Assembly (NCBI GenBank): GCA_025163595.1
Contig: CP104100.1
Span: forward strand, 2,728,001-2,792,000
DNA: 64,000 nt
Direction: 5' to 3'
Source of the DNA: Phaeobacter sp. G2
Lineage (GTDB): Bacteria > Pseudomonadota > Alphaproteobacteria > Rhodobacterales > Rhodobacteraceae
In this document: positions 25,775-35,263 of the stretch, in pieces
How the letters are laid out: every line of letters starts with the position of its first letter
Position numbering within the stretch: the stretch's first letter is position 1
Program-made: the position numbers and the translations under genes
The notes under the pieces: generated by a model
What the model was told of the DNA's origin: nothing
Database searches by the model: none
Seen by the model: the letters and a program-made list of their open reading frames with translations, nothing else

Positions 25775-26326
25775 TCAATTGAACAATTGCACCGCGCCGC
25801 TCAGCTGGTCGCGCAATTGGCTGCGCGCCGCCGTGCTGCCAAGGGGAATCTCGATCAGTAGGCTGCCGTCATTTTCAAACAATTGCACTGCTCCGTCATT
25901 CAACCGGGCACCGCCAATGGTATCGTAGCTGCGGCGCAGAACCGTTTTGGGCTGCCCATGGGCATCGCAGCGCAGCACCCGCAACTCACGGCGCACCGGA
26001 TCAAAACAGGCCTCTGGCGGCTGGCTCTGGTTACGGGTGGTCATCAACACCAGGCCGAGCACACAAAACAATACCGAGACACCAACCTTCAGCAGGCTCA
26101 GTTCAGGATCGGCAACATTGCTTGGAAACAGCCACAACCCGCTGGCGCTGACCAGTGTGGCAAGTCCCAGACCACGCAGCATAAGGATACGCACTCCCCA
26201 ATTTGCCTCAAAGCTCAAAACCAGTGGCATCGCCGTCGCCAGGTTTCCAGCGGTGCGCGCGTTGCCCATAAATCTGGAACGGTACTGGTGCCCATAGGGC
26301 AGCGGGGCCTGGCTGGAAATGCTCAT
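25775..26326 (-). CDS. Two-helix membrane protein of unknown function
   Basis: 183 aa from ATG 26326 (MSISSQAPLPYGHQYRSRFMG). Two membrane helices lie at about 48-67 and 78-95 (LGLATLVSASGLWLFP; LKVGVSVLFCVLGLVLM). The C-terminal ~85 residues are a soluble beta-rich domain (VRRELRVLRCDAHGQPKTVLRRSYDTIGG; GSLLIEIPLGST) that resembles membrane-linked PH-like domains. I do not recognise a named family. It probably faces the cytosol. Confidence 0.72.
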   Translation of the reverse strand: MSISSQAPLPYGHQYRSRFMGNARTAGNLATAMPLVLSFEANWGVRILMLRGLGLATLVSASGLWLFPSNVADPELSLLKVGVSVLFCVLGLVLMTTRNQSQPPEACFDPVRRELRVLRCDAHGQPKTVLRRSYDTIGGARLNDGAVQLFENDGSLLIEIPLGSTAARSQLRDQLSGAVQLFN

Positions 26327-26687
26327 TATATGCCTCAATCTGCTGAACCGTCACCAACCCGGTGCGGATTAACGTTTTATTAACCAAGCTTGACGCGAGG
26401 AATGGGGCGACAATGGGGCGAGAGCTGGGAATTGTTGATTTCCCTTATCTTTTGGTCGACGTATTTGGTAAAACAGCATCTCACCCAGCCCTGCAATTGC
26501 CGCGGCAGCTGATGTTGCCCGCCTGAGATGTCTTTGTGACCTATTTCACCTTGCTCTTTGCGTCAAAGCAGCTATATGAGGCCATCCTTCCGCGACACAT
26601 TCGATCCGCGCAGACTCTCGTGACAGGGCAGCGGAAGGCTCAACCGCCCGGTCTATGAAATGCGCCTTGAAACAAACTGGAGTTCGC
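26327..26687. other. Intergenic region upstream of rpsF
   Basis: 361 bases between divergent genes. It holds the rpsF promoter (26551-26578) and a leader of about 100 bases. AATGGGGCGA occurs twice at 26400-26422. No coding frame is credible here. Confidence 0.5.
26551..26578 (+). promoter_or_regulatory. Promoter of rpsF-rpsR-rplI
   Basis: TTGCTC (26551-26556), a 16-base spacer and TATATG (26573-26578), then AGGCC: the same pattern as the acpP promoter. The leader to the rpsF start is about 100 bases, long enough for ribosomal-protein feedback. Confidence 0.65.
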
Positions 26688-27041
26688 ATGCCCCTCTATG
26701 AGCATGTTATGATTGCGCGTCAGGATCTGTCCAACTCGCAAGCTGAAGGTCTCGTCGAACATTTTGGTGCCGTATTGGCTGACAACGAAGGTAAGCTCGT
26801 TGACAGTGAATACTGGGGCGTCAAAACGATGGCCTACAAGATCAACAAAAACCGCAAGGGCCACTATGCCTTCCTGCGCACCGATGCACCTGCAGCGGCT
26901 GTTCAGGAAATGGAACGCCTGATGCGCCTGCATGATGACGTGATGCGCGTTCTGACCATCAAGGTCGACGAGCACGCCGAAGGACCTTCGGTCCAGATGC
27001 AGAAACGTGACGAACGCGACACCCGTCGCGAGCGCCGCTGA
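26688..27041 (+). CDS. rpsF: 30S ribosomal protein S6
   Basis: 117 aa from ATG 26688 (MPLYEHVMIARQDLS); the GTG at 26655 would add 11 unrelated residues. It is the S6 ferredoxin-like fold that binds S18 and 16S rRNA on the platform (YWGVKTMAYKINKNRKGHYAFLR). It is first in the conserved rpsF-rpsR-rplI operon. Confidence 0.98.
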   Translation: MPLYEHVMIARQDLSNSQAEGLVEHFGAVLADNEGKLVDSEYWGVKTMAYKINKNRKGHYAFLRTDAPAAAVQEMERLMRLHDDVMRVLTIKVDEHAEGPSVQMQKRDERDTRRERR

Positions 27042-27068
27042 TCTAGCTTGAGAAAAGGACGCTAAACC

Positions 27069-27296
27069 ATGGCAGCCAAACCATTTTTCCGCCGTCGTAA
27101 AGTCTGCCCCTTCTCGGGCGACAACGCGCCAAAGATCGATTACAAAGACACCCGTCTTCTGCAGCGCTACATCTCTGAGCGTGGCAAGATCGTACCTTCG
27201 CGTATCACCGCCGTTTCGGCAAAGAAGCAGCGTGAACTGGCCCGTGCTATCAAGCGCGCCCGCTTCCTCGCCCTGCTGCCCTATGCTGTTAAGTAA
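27069..27296 (+). CDS. rpsR: 30S ribosomal protein S18
   Basis: 75 aa, typical length. [12 protein letters not shown] and [36 protein letters not shown] are the S18 signatures. It pairs with S6, encoded 27 bases upstream. CTAAACC precedes the ATG; AAAAGGACG is the ribosome site. Confidence 0.98.
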   Translation: MAAKPFFRRRKVCPFSGDNAPKIDYKDTRLLQRYISERGKIVPSRITAVSAKKQRELARAIKRARFLALLPYAVK

Positions 27297-27309
27297 GGAG
27301 ACCTGAGCA

Positions 27310-27930
27310 ATGCAAGTTATCCTTCTTGAACGTGTGGCCAAGCTGGGCCAGATGGGCGACGTTGTAGACGTCAAACCCGGGTTTGCCCGCAACTTCCTGC
27401 TGCCCCAGGCGAAAGCCAAGGTCGCATCGGAAGCCAACCTGGCCGCCTTTGAAGAACAGAAAGCGCAGCTGGAAGCACGCAATCTGGAAACCAAGGCAGA
27501 AGCCGCCGCTCTGGCTGAAAAGCTGGACGGTCAGCAGTTCGTCGTGATTCGCTCCGCTTCGGATGCCGGTTCGCTTTACGGTTCTGTCACCACTCGTGAC
27601 GCCGCCGATGCCGCCAGCGAAGCCGGGTTCTCGGTCGACAAAAAGCAGGTTGTTCTGATCGATCCGATCAAAGACCTCGGCCTGCACACCGTTTTGGTCA
27701 AACTGCACCCAGAAGTCGAAGCTCAGATCAAACTGAACGTAGCCCGTTCGGCCGAAGAAGCTGAGCTGCAGGCCTCTGGTAAATCGATCCAGGAGCTCGC
27801 TGCCGAAGAGGAAGCAGCTGCTGAATTCGAAATCTCTGAACTGTTTGACGATATCGGTTCTGCCGCATCTGACGACGATGACGAGGGCGATGCCCCCGCA
27901 GCGGCAGCTGACGAAGAGTCTGCAACCTGA
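27310..27930 (+). CDS. rplI: 50S ribosomal protein L9
   Basis: 206 aa. The N-terminal rRNA-binding domain ([33 protein letters not shown]) and the long helix are standard. The protein is longer than the ~150-residue form because of an acidic, Ala-rich C-terminal tail from about 150 on ([18 protein letters not shown], then a DDDDEGD run). Such tails occur in Rhodobacterales; their role is unknown. AAGGAG lies before the start. Confidence 0.98.
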   Translation: MQVILLERVAKLGQMGDVVDVKPGFARNFLLPQAKAKVASEANLAAFEEQKAQLEARNLETKAEAAALAEKLDGQQFVVIRSASDAGSLYGSVTTRDAADAASEAGFSVDKKQVVLIDPIKDLGLHTVLVKLHPEVEAQIKLNVARSAEEAELQASGKSIQELAAEEEAAAEFEISELFDDIGSAASDDDDEGDAPAAAADEESAT

Positions 27931-27957
27931 TCAGCTCTTTGATCAGACATCAATTAG

Positions 27958-27988
27958 AAAAGGCCATGCCCCTGCGGTGTGGCCTTTT
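27958..27988 (+). terminator. Terminator of the rpsF-rpsR-rplI operon
   Basis: AAAAGGCCA / TGGCCTTTT stem with a 13-base loop, followed by more T's, 27 bases after the rplI stop. Confidence 0.85.
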
Positions 27989-28066
27989 TTCTTTTGGGCT
28001 GGCTCAATCCACTGCCCCGCCCTACGCTGGGGCGGTGTCACCTTTGGATTGTAGGGAGCAAAGCAG

Positions 28067-28435
28067 ATGAATAGCCGAATTTTGACGGGTCTTTGTGGTG
28101 GTTTACTTGTCCTGGCAGTCTCCGCCTGCGACACCGTTCCGTTGGAGGCACCGCTGCAGGTCAGTGGCGCTCTGCCAAGTGGGTATGCCAATGATGAGGC
28201 CCAGTGCCGCGCCGAGGCCCGCCGTGTTGGCCAGGGCCATATCGGCAAGACCGCAGCCATCGTCGGGACAGGTGGCGCCCTGGGCGGTGCGCTTGAAGGC
28301 CACGACAAGGCACTGGCAGGGGCCGTCGTCGGGGCGGCCGTTGGAGCTGCGATTGGCGATGCCGAGGTCAAGCAGGCGCAGCGCAACTACCTGGTCCAAT
28401 GTATGCAGCAGCGCGGTCACCCCGTAACGGGCTAG
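28067..28435 (+). CDS. Glycine-zipper lipoprotein (first of two)
   Basis: 122 aa. A lipoprotein signal peptide ends at LAVSAC (Cys about residue 21). The C-terminal half is a glycine zipper with two hydrophobic passes (AAIVGTGGALGGALEG; AGAVVGAAVGAAIGD), then a conserved tail YLVQCMQQRGHPVTG. It resembles outer-membrane YMGG/17-kDa-antigen-like lipoproteins. The protein at 29459 has the same layout and end (RCMQNRDHPVIG), so the two are probably old duplicates. Function unknown; cell-envelope location inferred. Confidence 0.82.
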   Translation: MNSRILTGLCGGLLVLAVSACDTVPLEAPLQVSGALPSGYANDEAQCRAEARRVGQGHIGKTAAIVGTGGALGGALEGHDKALAGAVVGAAVGAAIGDAEVKQAQRNYLVQCMQQRGHPVTG

Positions 28436-28524
28436 GGGATCAGAGCAGTTGATCGGCGCCTCCCGCAGAAGCACGCCATTCCCAGCCCCTCGCCCAGAGG
28501 GGCCGCTCTTCGAAGGCAGGTGGC

Positions 28525-28740
28525 CTAACTGTCCTCTTCCGGCAGATGTTCCAGAATGTCGCCGGGCTGGCACTCCAGAAACTGGCAGATCGCATCCAGC
28601 GTTGCAAAGCGCACGCCCTTGACCTTGCCGGATTTGAGCAGGGACAGATTGGCCTCGGTGATGCCAACCGCCGCGGCCAGTTCCCGGGATTTCACTTTGC
28701 GACGGACCAGCATCATATCAAGGTTCACACGGATCGGCAT
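28525..28740 (-). CDS. XRE-family transcriptional regulator
   Basis: 71 aa from ATG 28740 (MPIRVNLDMMLVRRKVKSRELA). A single helix-turn-helix fills the protein: RELAAAVGITEANLSLLKSG, then FATLDAICQFLECQPGDILEH, the YozG/HTH_26 pattern. It follows the DUF2975 gene with a 10-base gap; such pairs are common, and the regulator probably controls its own operon. The target is unknown. Confidence 0.88.
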   Translation of the reverse strand: MPIRVNLDMMLVRRKVKSRELAAAVGITEANLSLLKSGKVKGVRFATLDAICQFLECQPGDILEHLPEEDS

Positions 28741-28750
28741 GCCTATCCCC

Positions 28751-29260
28751 TTATAGGAACTGGTTGTTTTCGTCTTCAATCTCTGCCGCGCGTGTCAAGG
28801 TCTCTGACAAGGCGACCATCACCACCGCGAGAACCAGAAACACTGTTTCGATCTCAAATGGGGACCATTCAATGTCCATAAGATCAGGTGCGACACGTCC
28901 CATCGACAGGGTCAGCGGCACCAGGTTCATAAAGGCATAGAGCCCCACCCACATCAGGGTCAGACCAACACCGCAAAGACGCAGCCGGTGCGCCAAGGCG
29001 CGAAACAGATGCGTACGCCCCAGTTTCAGCAACAGATGTGATTGCCAAAAGGTCATCAGCAGTCCGCCGACCACAACGACAGCAAAAAACAATCCCAGAG
29101 CGATGCCAATCGACGACGGGGCAAAATCCTGCGGCGGGAAATCTGCCAGCTCCCAGATCTCGTCATAGTTTCCGATCATCACCAGGCTACAGATCAGCAC
29201 CATATAGGCCACCATCAGAACGCTGGTCACCCCCATTAGTATTCGTGCGACCAAGGCCAT
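28751..29260 (-). CDS. DUF2975 membrane protein
   Basis: 169 aa from ATG 29260 (MALVARILMGVTSVLMVAYMV). Four membrane helices are seen at about 5-28, 52-73, 95-118 and 137-155. The pattern of long N-terminal helix, extracytoplasmic loop and a final LVLAVVMVALSETLTRAAEIEDEN is typical of DUF2975. Paired with the XRE gene downstream, it is the usual two-gene unit whose role is not known. Confidence 0.82.
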   Translation of the reverse strand: MALVARILMGVTSVLMVAYMVLICSLVMIGNYDEIWELADFPPQDFAPSSIGIALGLFFAVVVVGGLLMTFWQSHLLLKLGRTHLFRALAHRLRLCGVGLTLMWVGLYAFMNLVPLTLSMGRVAPDLMDIEWSPFEIETVFLVLAVVMVALSETLTRAAEIEDENNQFL

Positions 29261-29458
29261 CGGCTTTCCCTTCCCATTTCCGTCCCGTCTTGCGGTCATC
29301 GCAGCCGACACCGTCGATGGCAAGAATTTTTTGTTTAACTAGTACTTTTTATCGTTTTACAGAAATTTCTTGTTGCAGATTAAAAATTCCCTCCTATGTT
29401 CCAGGCCGATCGCAACAGCAGGCAACCTGCTGCTGAATTTCAAACAAGGACTCTGGTA

Positions 29459-29842
29459 ATGACCGACAAATTTGTGACCCCAAAACTGATCCTGACCGCC
29501 GCCGTCACCGCCCTGGGCCTAGGCGTGAGCGCCTGCGGCCTGTCGCCGGCCGCGCAACCGCTGCGCACCAGTGGCCCGATCTCAGCCAGCTACAACAGTG
29601 ATCTGGTGGATTGCCGCCAAATCGCGATGCGATACGACAATGAGCTGACATCAGAAGGGGCCATGATCGGCGCTTTGATTGGTGCCGCAACCGGCGCCGG
29701 GGAATCCCACGAGGATGCCATTGCCGGAGCCGCCATTGGCGGGCTGATCGGCGCCGCAGAAGGCACAATGGACAAGGAAGAAAAGCAACGCGAGATGATC
29801 ATTCGCTGCATGCAGAACCGGGACCATCCCGTAATCGGCTAA
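29459..29842 (+). CDS. Glycine-zipper lipoprotein (second of two)
   Basis: 127 aa from ATG 29459 (MTDKFVTPKLILTAAVTALG); AAGGA lies 10 bases upstream. Signal peptide with lipobox GVSAC (Cys about 26). Glycine-zipper segments AMIGALIGAATGAGES and AIAGAAIGGLIGAAEG are followed by the tail EMIIRCMQNRDHPVIG. It is the partner of 28067-28435 and shares its overall plan and C-terminus. Confidence 0.82.
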   Translation: MTDKFVTPKLILTAAVTALGLGVSACGLSPAAQPLRTSGPISASYNSDLVDCRQIAMRYDNELTSEGAMIGALIGAATGAGESHEDAIAGAAIGGLIGAAEGTMDKEEKQREMIIRCMQNRDHPVIG

Positions 29843-29870
29843 CCCCGCCCCGCGTCTGAATGAGTAAGTT

Positions 29871-29895
29871 CCCGCCGATCTAGGCGGGGCTTTCT
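29871..29895 (+). terminator. Terminator after second glycine-zipper lipoprotein
   Basis: CCCGCC / GGCGGG stem with a 6-base loop followed by GCTTTCTTT, 29 bases past the stop. Confidence 0.65.
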
Positions 29896-29970
29896 TTCCT
29901 TTCCCAAGGGAATGCCTAGGATGCCCCAATGCCCCCCCGACACTTCATTCCAACTGGTGGATTTCTCTGC

Positions 29971-30462
29971 ATGATGACATTCAGAAACAGCGGCAAAACT
30001 ATGATTCTTTTGCTGAGCTTGGCCGTGCCGCTGGCATCCACAGCCTGCAGCCCGGTCAAACCAGGTGGGGCAGGAACCCAAATCACCCCGCCGCTTTACC
30101 CTAATGAAACACCGCAACTGCGGCAAAGCATCAACCATTGGGCAGACCACTATGAGGTTCCGCGCGCCCTGGTACATCGCCTGGCAATCCGCGAAAGCAC
30201 CCATCGCCCCAAGGCCATCAACCGCCCCTACTATGGCCTATTGCAGATCCTGCCGGCCACCGCACGTTCCATGGGCTTTTCCGGCGCGCCGAAGGACTTG
30301 CTGGATGCGGATACAAACCTTGAGTATTCGGTGAAATACCTGCGCGGCGCCTGGCTCTTGTCGGATGGCAGTTTTGATACTGCGGTCAAACACTATTCGC
30401 GCGGCTACTACTACGAGGCGAAACGGCGCGGCATGTTGAAAGAGACCGGATTGGTGAAATAA
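29971..30462 (+). CDS. Lipoprotein lytic transglycosylase (SLT domain)
   Basis: 163 aa from ATG 29971; the open frame from 29929 adds 14 residues before the signal peptide. A hydrophobic signal ends at LASTAC (lipobox Cys). The SLT/GH23 fold has the catalytic Glu in RLAIRESTHRPKAI, YYGLLQILPATARSMGF, and a final AVKHYSRGYYYEAKRRG. It would cleave glycan strands from the outer-membrane side. It is small, with no extra domain, like the transglycosylases tied to trans-envelope structures, but no such structure is encoded beside it. Confidence 0.88.
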   Translation: MMTFRNSGKTMILLLSLAVPLASTACSPVKPGGAGTQITPPLYPNETPQLRQSINHWADHYEVPRALVHRLAIRESTHRPKAINRPYYGLLQILPATARSMGFSGAPKDLLDADTNLEYSVKYLRGAWLLSDGSFDTAVKHYSRGYYYEAKRRGMLKETGLVK

Positions 30463-30583
30463 CCCGCCCCCCGGTTCAACAAGCTGTGGTCGGTGCTGTG
30501 GCTCAAATTCGCCGGGACACCTGTCATTTTGCTGTTATCGTTACCGGATAGCTACGCTGCAAACTGACACTGGGAGTTTCTTC

Positions 30584-32542
30584 ATGCCGATCTCACTTGA
30601 CCGCCGGTCTTTTCTCGCTGGCAGCGCCGGCTTCATCGCGCTGCACCCGTTTTCTCTGCAGGCCGCCTCGAACCAGATGCATCTGCGATTGATGGAAACC
30701 ACCGACCTGCATGTGCATGTCTTTCCGTATGATTATTACGCCGACAAACCCCGCGATACGGTAGGGCTGGCCCGCACCGCCTCGATCGTCAATGACATCC
30801 GGGCAGAGGCCACCAATGCGCTGTTGCTGGACAATGGCGATTTCTTGCAGGGCAACCCGATGGGGGACTACATCGCCTATGAACGCGGAATGCGCGAAGG
30901 CGATCTGCATCCAGTGATTGCCGCAATGAATACCGTGGGCTTTGATGCCTCGACACTGGGCAATCACGAGTTCAACTATGGCCTTGATTTCCTGATGAAA
31001 TCCCTTGCCGGAGCGCAGTTCCCGGTGGTCTGCGCCAATATCGCCAAAGAAACCGGGGCTGGCCCGCGTGACGATAAAACCCTACTGCCCCCCTATGTGC
31101 TGATGGACCGCGAACTGACCGATGGTGCCGGCGCTAAACATGCGATCAAAATTGGCCTCATTGGCTTTGTGCCGCCGCAGGTGATGAACTGGGATCGCCG
31201 CCATCTAGAAGGTAATGTCCAGGCCCGTGATATCCTGCAGGCCGCACGTGCCTATGTGCCGGAAATGAAGGAGAAAGGCGCCGATATTATCATCGCTCTG
31301 TCCCACTCTGGCATTGGCGGGGGACAGGAAACTGATGGCATGGAGAATGCCTCATTGGTGCTGGCTGGTGTGGACGGCATTGACGCCATCATGACCGGCC
31401 ATAGCCACCTGGTGTTTCCCTCCTCCAAATATGACGGGCTGGATGGTATCGACGTGGCCAAAGGGACCCTGCAGGGCAAACCCGCCACCATGGGCGGCTA
31501 TTGGGGCAGCCACCTGGGGCTGATTGATCTGATGCTGGAACGCGACGCAGGTGGCTGGCGCGTTGTCGGCCATGCCGCTGAAGCCCGCCCCATTTCCAAA
31601 CGGAATGAGGATCGATCAATCACCGCGCTGGTGAAAAGCGACGCACAGGTGCTGGCCTCTGTCGCCCAGCAGCACGAGGAAACCCTGGCCTATGTGCGCC
31701 GCGCGGTGGGGAAAACCGATGCGCCGCTGCATAGCTATTTTGCCCTGGTTGCCGATGACCCTTCGGTGCAGATCGTGTCGATTGCACAAAGCTGGTACAT
31801 CGCCCAGATGCTGAAGGGCACCAAATACGAAGGCCTGCCAATTCTATCAGCCGCAGCCCCGTTCAAGGCTGGTGGCCGTGGCGGGCCTGAGTATTTCACC
31901 GATGTGCCAAAAGGCGATGTGGCGATCAAGAATGTCTCGGACCTATATCTTTACCCCAACACCGCCCGCGCGGTTCTGGTGACCGGCGCCCAGGTCAAGG
32001 ACTGGCTGGAGCGTTCAGCCGGCATGTTCAATCAGGTAGAGCCGGGCAAGGCAGACCAGATCCTGCTCAACCCTGACTTCCCAAGCTACAATTTTGATGT
32101 GATGGACGGGGTGCGCTACCAGATCGACCTGAGCCAGCCGTCAAAATTCAGCAGCAAGGGCGTTCTGCAGAACCCAGAAGCCAATCGTATCGTCAACCTG
32201 ACCTTCAACGGCGCGCCAATCGACCCAGCGGCCAAGTTCATCATTGCCACCAACAACTACCGTGCCGGCGGCGGCGGCGATTTCCCCGGCGCTATGGGGG
32301 ACACCATCGTCTTTGAAGGGCCTGACACCAACCGCGATGTGATTGTGCGCTACATTGTGGAGAAGGGCACCATCAGCCCCCGCGCCGATGCCAACTGGAG
32401 CTTTGCGCCCCTGCCCGGCACCAGTGTTCTGTTCGATACCGGCCCCAAAGCAAGCGACTATGCCAAGGATGTTCAGGGTGTCACCCTGTCAGCCGCAGGC
32501 GACGGTCCCGATGGTTTTGCCCGCTTCCGCATTGACCTCTAG
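30584..32542 (+). CDS. cpdB: Periplasmic 2',3'-cyclic-nucleotide phosphodiesterase / 3'-nucleotidase
   Basis: 652 aa. The N-terminus (SLDRRSFLAGSAGFIALHPF) looks like a Tat signal. The metallophosphoesterase domain holds the metal ligands in TTDLHVHVF, DNGDFLQGNPM, LGNHEFNYG and MTGHSHLVF. The 5'-nucleotidase C-terminal domain (about 380-600) has substrate motifs including NNYRAGGGGDFPG. It degrades 2',3'-cNMPs and 3'-nucleotides in the periplasm for phosphate and nucleoside uptake. It lies alone, convergent with the chemoreceptor gene. Confidence 0.95.
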   Translation: MPISLDRRSFLAGSAGFIALHPFSLQAASNQMHLRLMETTDLHVHVFPYDYYADKPRDTVGLARTASIVNDIRAEATNALLLDNGDFLQGNPMGDYIAYERGMREGDLHPVIAAMNTVGFDASTLGNHEFNYGLDFLMKSLAGAQFPVVCANIAKETGAGPRDDKTLLPPYVLMDRELTDGAGAKHAIKIGLIGFVPPQVMNWDRRHLEGNVQARDILQAARAYVPEMKEKGADIIIALSHSGIGGGQETDGMENASLVLAGVDGIDAIMTGHSHLVFPSSKYDGLDGIDVAKGTLQGKPATMGGYWGSHLGLIDLMLERDAGGWRVVGHAAEARPISKRNEDRSITALVKSDAQVLASVAQQHEETLAYVRRAVGKTDAPLHSYFALVADDPSVQIVSIAQSWYIAQMLKGTKYEGLPILSAAAPFKAGGRGGPEYFTDVPKGDVAIKNVSDLYLYPNTARAVLVTGAQVKDWLERSAGMFNQVEPGKADQILLNPDFPSYNFDVMDGVRYQIDLSQPSKFSSKGVLQNPEANRIVNLTFNGAPIDPAAKFIIATNNYRAGGGGDFPGAMGDTIVFEGPDTNRDVIVRYIVEKGTISPRADANWSFAPLPGTSVLFDTGPKASDYAKDVQGVTLSAAGDGPDGFARFRIDL

Positions 32543-32588
32543 TAGGGTCGACCGTCCGGGCGGCTGACCCCGCCAGTAAACAAAATAG

Positions 32589-32618
32589 AAAAGGGCCCGC
32601 AGATCTGGCGGGCCCTTA
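32589..32618. terminator. Bidirectional terminator between cpdB and the chemoreceptor gene
   Basis: AAGGGCCCGC / GCGGGCCCTT stem with a 7-base loop, A-rich on one side and T-rich on the other, between two converging genes. Confidence 0.82.
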
Positions 32619-32656
32619 TTATTTATCAGGTGCAATCCTGGATATCAGCAACCGCC

Positions 32657-35059
32657 CTACGCCCGGATGCCATCCGTCCCGGTTGCAGCCATCATCGGCG
32701 CGACCTCGGCGACACTGTCCCAGCTCTCTGTCGTCTCAACATCCCGCAGCGCAGTTGCCACTGCAGCCGCAGGGCTGGCATCCGCACCCAAGGAGCGGGG
32801 TTGATGCGAGATCTGAAAATTCCCCATCAAATCAGCGAGTTTTCCCGCATCCGTTTTGAGCAATATACTGGCCGCTGTGGCCTCTTCCACCATCGCGGCA
32901 TTTTGCTGCGTCACCTGATCAAGTTGAATCATGCCAGTATTGATCTCGTTAAGCCCTGTGGACTGTTCGACGGCACCTTCGGCAATATCGGAAACCTGTG
33001 TCGAGATCCGGCTCACCTGTTCAACGATGGTTTGCAGCGCGTCGCCCGCCTGCCCCACCAGATCCACGCCCTCACCGACCTGTTTGCCGCTGTCTTCTAT
33101 AAGCGTTTTAATCTCCATCGCTGCAGCCGAAGAACGCTGAGCCAGGGCACGTACTTCGCTCGCCACCACGGCAAACCCACGCCCCGCCTCACCAGCACGG
33201 GCGGCTTCCACCCCGGCATTCAGCGCCAGCAGATTGGTCTGAAAGGCGATGTCATCAATCACAGAAATAATCTGCGCAATGCTTTGAGAGGAGCTTTCGA
33301 TTTTGGTCATCGCCGCGACCGCTTTTTGAACCACAACATCGCTGCTTTCAGCCTCGACGCGGGCCGCCTCCATGGTCTGTTCGACCGCTTTTGCCCCTTC
33401 GGCGGCGGATTTCACCGACTGTGTCAGCTCATCCAAGGCAGCCGCGGTTTCTTCCAGGGTTGCCGCCTGGCTCTCGGTGCGATGGGACAGGTCCGTCGAG
33501 GCCTGGCTGATCTCAACGGCGCCATTACCGATACTGCTGGAGGTGGCCATAACGTCTCCAACGATGCTCTTTAGGGTAATGACGGTCTGATTGAAATCAC
33601 CGCGCAGCTTTTCATATCCCTCTGGGAACTGCTCCTCAATCTGTACCATAAGATTGCCATCCGACAGCTGCGACAACACCCGGCTCAGGTGCTCTACCAT
33701 CTGGTTCAGCTCTGCATCACGGCCTTCGGCCTTTTTCTTTTCCAGAGCCTGCATTTCGACCAGCGCATCGCGGAAAACATCCAACGCCCGGGCCATCTGG
33801 CCAATCTCGTCACCCCGGTCCTGCCCCTGGATCTCGACCGTGTTGTTCCCATCGGCCAGACCTTTCATCGACACCGTAATGCGATTGACCGCGCGGGCCA
33901 GGCTGCCGCCCACGATCAAGGCAAAGGCACCGCCCAGCAGAATGGCCACAAAAATCGCTGCAGGAATCATGGTTTGGGTCAGCGCTGAAATTTCAGCGTT
34001 TTCAGCCTGGCGCGCCCGCATCGTGGTAAGTACCTCAGCTTCGAAAGAAGCCATGATTTCGGAAAACTCTGCAAAATAGGCAGCACCGCGCCCCTCGGCA
34101 ACAAAATCAGCCATATCATCCATGGTCTTGGCATCGCCAATTTCACGGCGCAGCGCCAGCAGGGGCTCAACCGCCTGTTGACGCCAATCCGCTATGATCT
34201 TTGCCAATTTGGTGATGCGGATCTCCTGCATCAGGCTCTCACTGGATTTCTCAGTCAGGCTGGCGACCAAGCGATCAAAAGTCTCGATGCCGATGTTATA
34301 CGGCTCCAGAGAAGCCTCTTCTCCGGTCAACAGATAGCCGCGCATGCTGGATTCCATATCCACAGCAACCGCCAAGAGATCCTTGGCCTCACTGATGATT
34401 GAATGGGCCTGTTCAACGGCAATCAGCGAACTGTTCATGAAATCTGGGCTGGCAATGCCAGTTTTAACCATGGTCATAAAAACCTGACGGCGATCAGCCA
34501 GACGAACCTCTTCCTCTTCGATGAATTGTTCGATTTCAGAGCGAAACGCCTCGAAGAACACTGTCCCCTTGGCCGTCTTAACCTCTGAGGCCATGTCATT
34601 CATGGTCATGGCATCGCCAATGTCACGTCGCAGGTTGATGGCCTGTTCAGCAACATCGGACTGCCAGGCGCGCAGTGTGTTTTCAGCCTCGCTCAAACGC
34701 TCTGCCATCGCGGGATCGTCACGGACGGAGACAGACAGCTCCTCTAGGGCGGCAAAGGTCTCGGCCGAACCTTTTTCATAGGGTTCCAGATAGCGTTCTT
34801 GACCCGCCAACTCATAGCCGCGCAGACCTGCCTCCATCTCAAACGCCGCTGCGTTGAGGGTCGCAACCTGGTCCATAATTTGCTGCGAATGATCGACCTT
34901 ATGAGAGGTCGCTTCCATCCGTTGCAGATCATAAACCGCCAATGCGCCTACTGCAGCAATGAGAGCCAAAGGAAACAATGCCACAGACATGACCTTTGTT
35001 TTGGTCTTCGCATTGGCAGGAGAAAATCTCCGCAATCTCTTCGCAGAACTAGCAACCAT
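32657..35059 (-). CDS. Methyl-accepting chemotaxis protein with duplicated CHASE3-like sensor
   Basis: 800 aa. Membrane helices at about 23-44 and 361-386 frame a 315-residue periplasmic region made of two similar helical modules: [22 protein letters not shown]...[14 protein letters not shown] and [22 protein letters not shown]...[18 protein letters not shown] follows (about 385-440), then a second HAMP-like stretch, and the MCP signalling domain with the hairpin tip [20 protein letters not shown]. It would signal to CheA. The ligand is unknown. No che genes are nearby. Confidence 0.93.
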   Translation of the reverse strand: MVASSAKRLRRFSPANAKTKTKVMSVALFPLALIAAVGALAVYDLQRMEATSHKVDHSQQIMDQVATLNAAAFEMEAGLRGYELAGQERYLEPYEKGSAETFAALEELSVSVRDDPAMAERLSEAENTLRAWQSDVAEQAINLRRDIGDAMTMNDMASEVKTAKGTVFFEAFRSEIEQFIEEEEVRLADRRQVFMTMVKTGIASPDFMNSSLIAVEQAHSIISEAKDLLAVAVDMESSMRGYLLTGEEASLEPYNIGIETFDRLVASLTEKSSESLMQEIRITKLAKIIADWRQQAVEPLLALRREIGDAKTMDDMADFVAEGRGAAYFAEFSEIMASFEAEVLTTMRARQAENAEISALTQTMIPAAIFVAILLGGAFALIVGGSLARAVNRITVSMKGLADGNNTVEIQGQDRGDEIGQMARALDVFRDALVEMQALEKKKAEGRDAELNQMVEHLSRVLSQLSDGNLMVQIEEQFPEGYEKLRGDFNQTVITLKSIVGDVMATSSSIGNGAVEISQASTDLSHRTESQAATLEETAAALDELTQSVKSAAEGAKAVEQTMEAARVEAESSDVVVQKAVAAMTKIESSSQSIAQIISVIDDIAFQTNLLALNAGVEAARAGEAGRGFAVVASEVRALAQRSSAAAMEIKTLIEDSGKQVGEGVDLVGQAGDALQTIVEQVSRISTQVSDIAEGAVEQSTGLNEINTGMIQLDQVTQQNAAMVEEATAASILLKTDAGKLADLMGNFQISHQPRSLGADASPAAAVATALRDVETTESWDSVAEVAPMMAATGTDGIRA

Positions 35060-35219
35060 CGTTTCATCCCGTGTGAATCAATATGGGATTCACGATCAGA
35101 TAAAAGAATTACGATAGTCTTATTTACCGCAAGGGTTGTGAAGATATTTTTCCATTACGAAATTAGCATGAGCCCAAAATCCGAAACATCAAACAGTTCT
35201 ATTATTTTAAAACAAAAAA

Positions 35220-35240
35220 GGGCCGCCCAAAAGGCGACCC
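35220..35240 (-). terminator. Terminator of tig
   Basis: GGGTCGCC / GGCGGCCC stem with a 5-base loop, then TTTTTTG on the minus strand, 23 bases past the tig stop. Confidence 0.82.
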
Positions 35241-35263
35241 CGTAATACTCAAAAGGATTGAGT

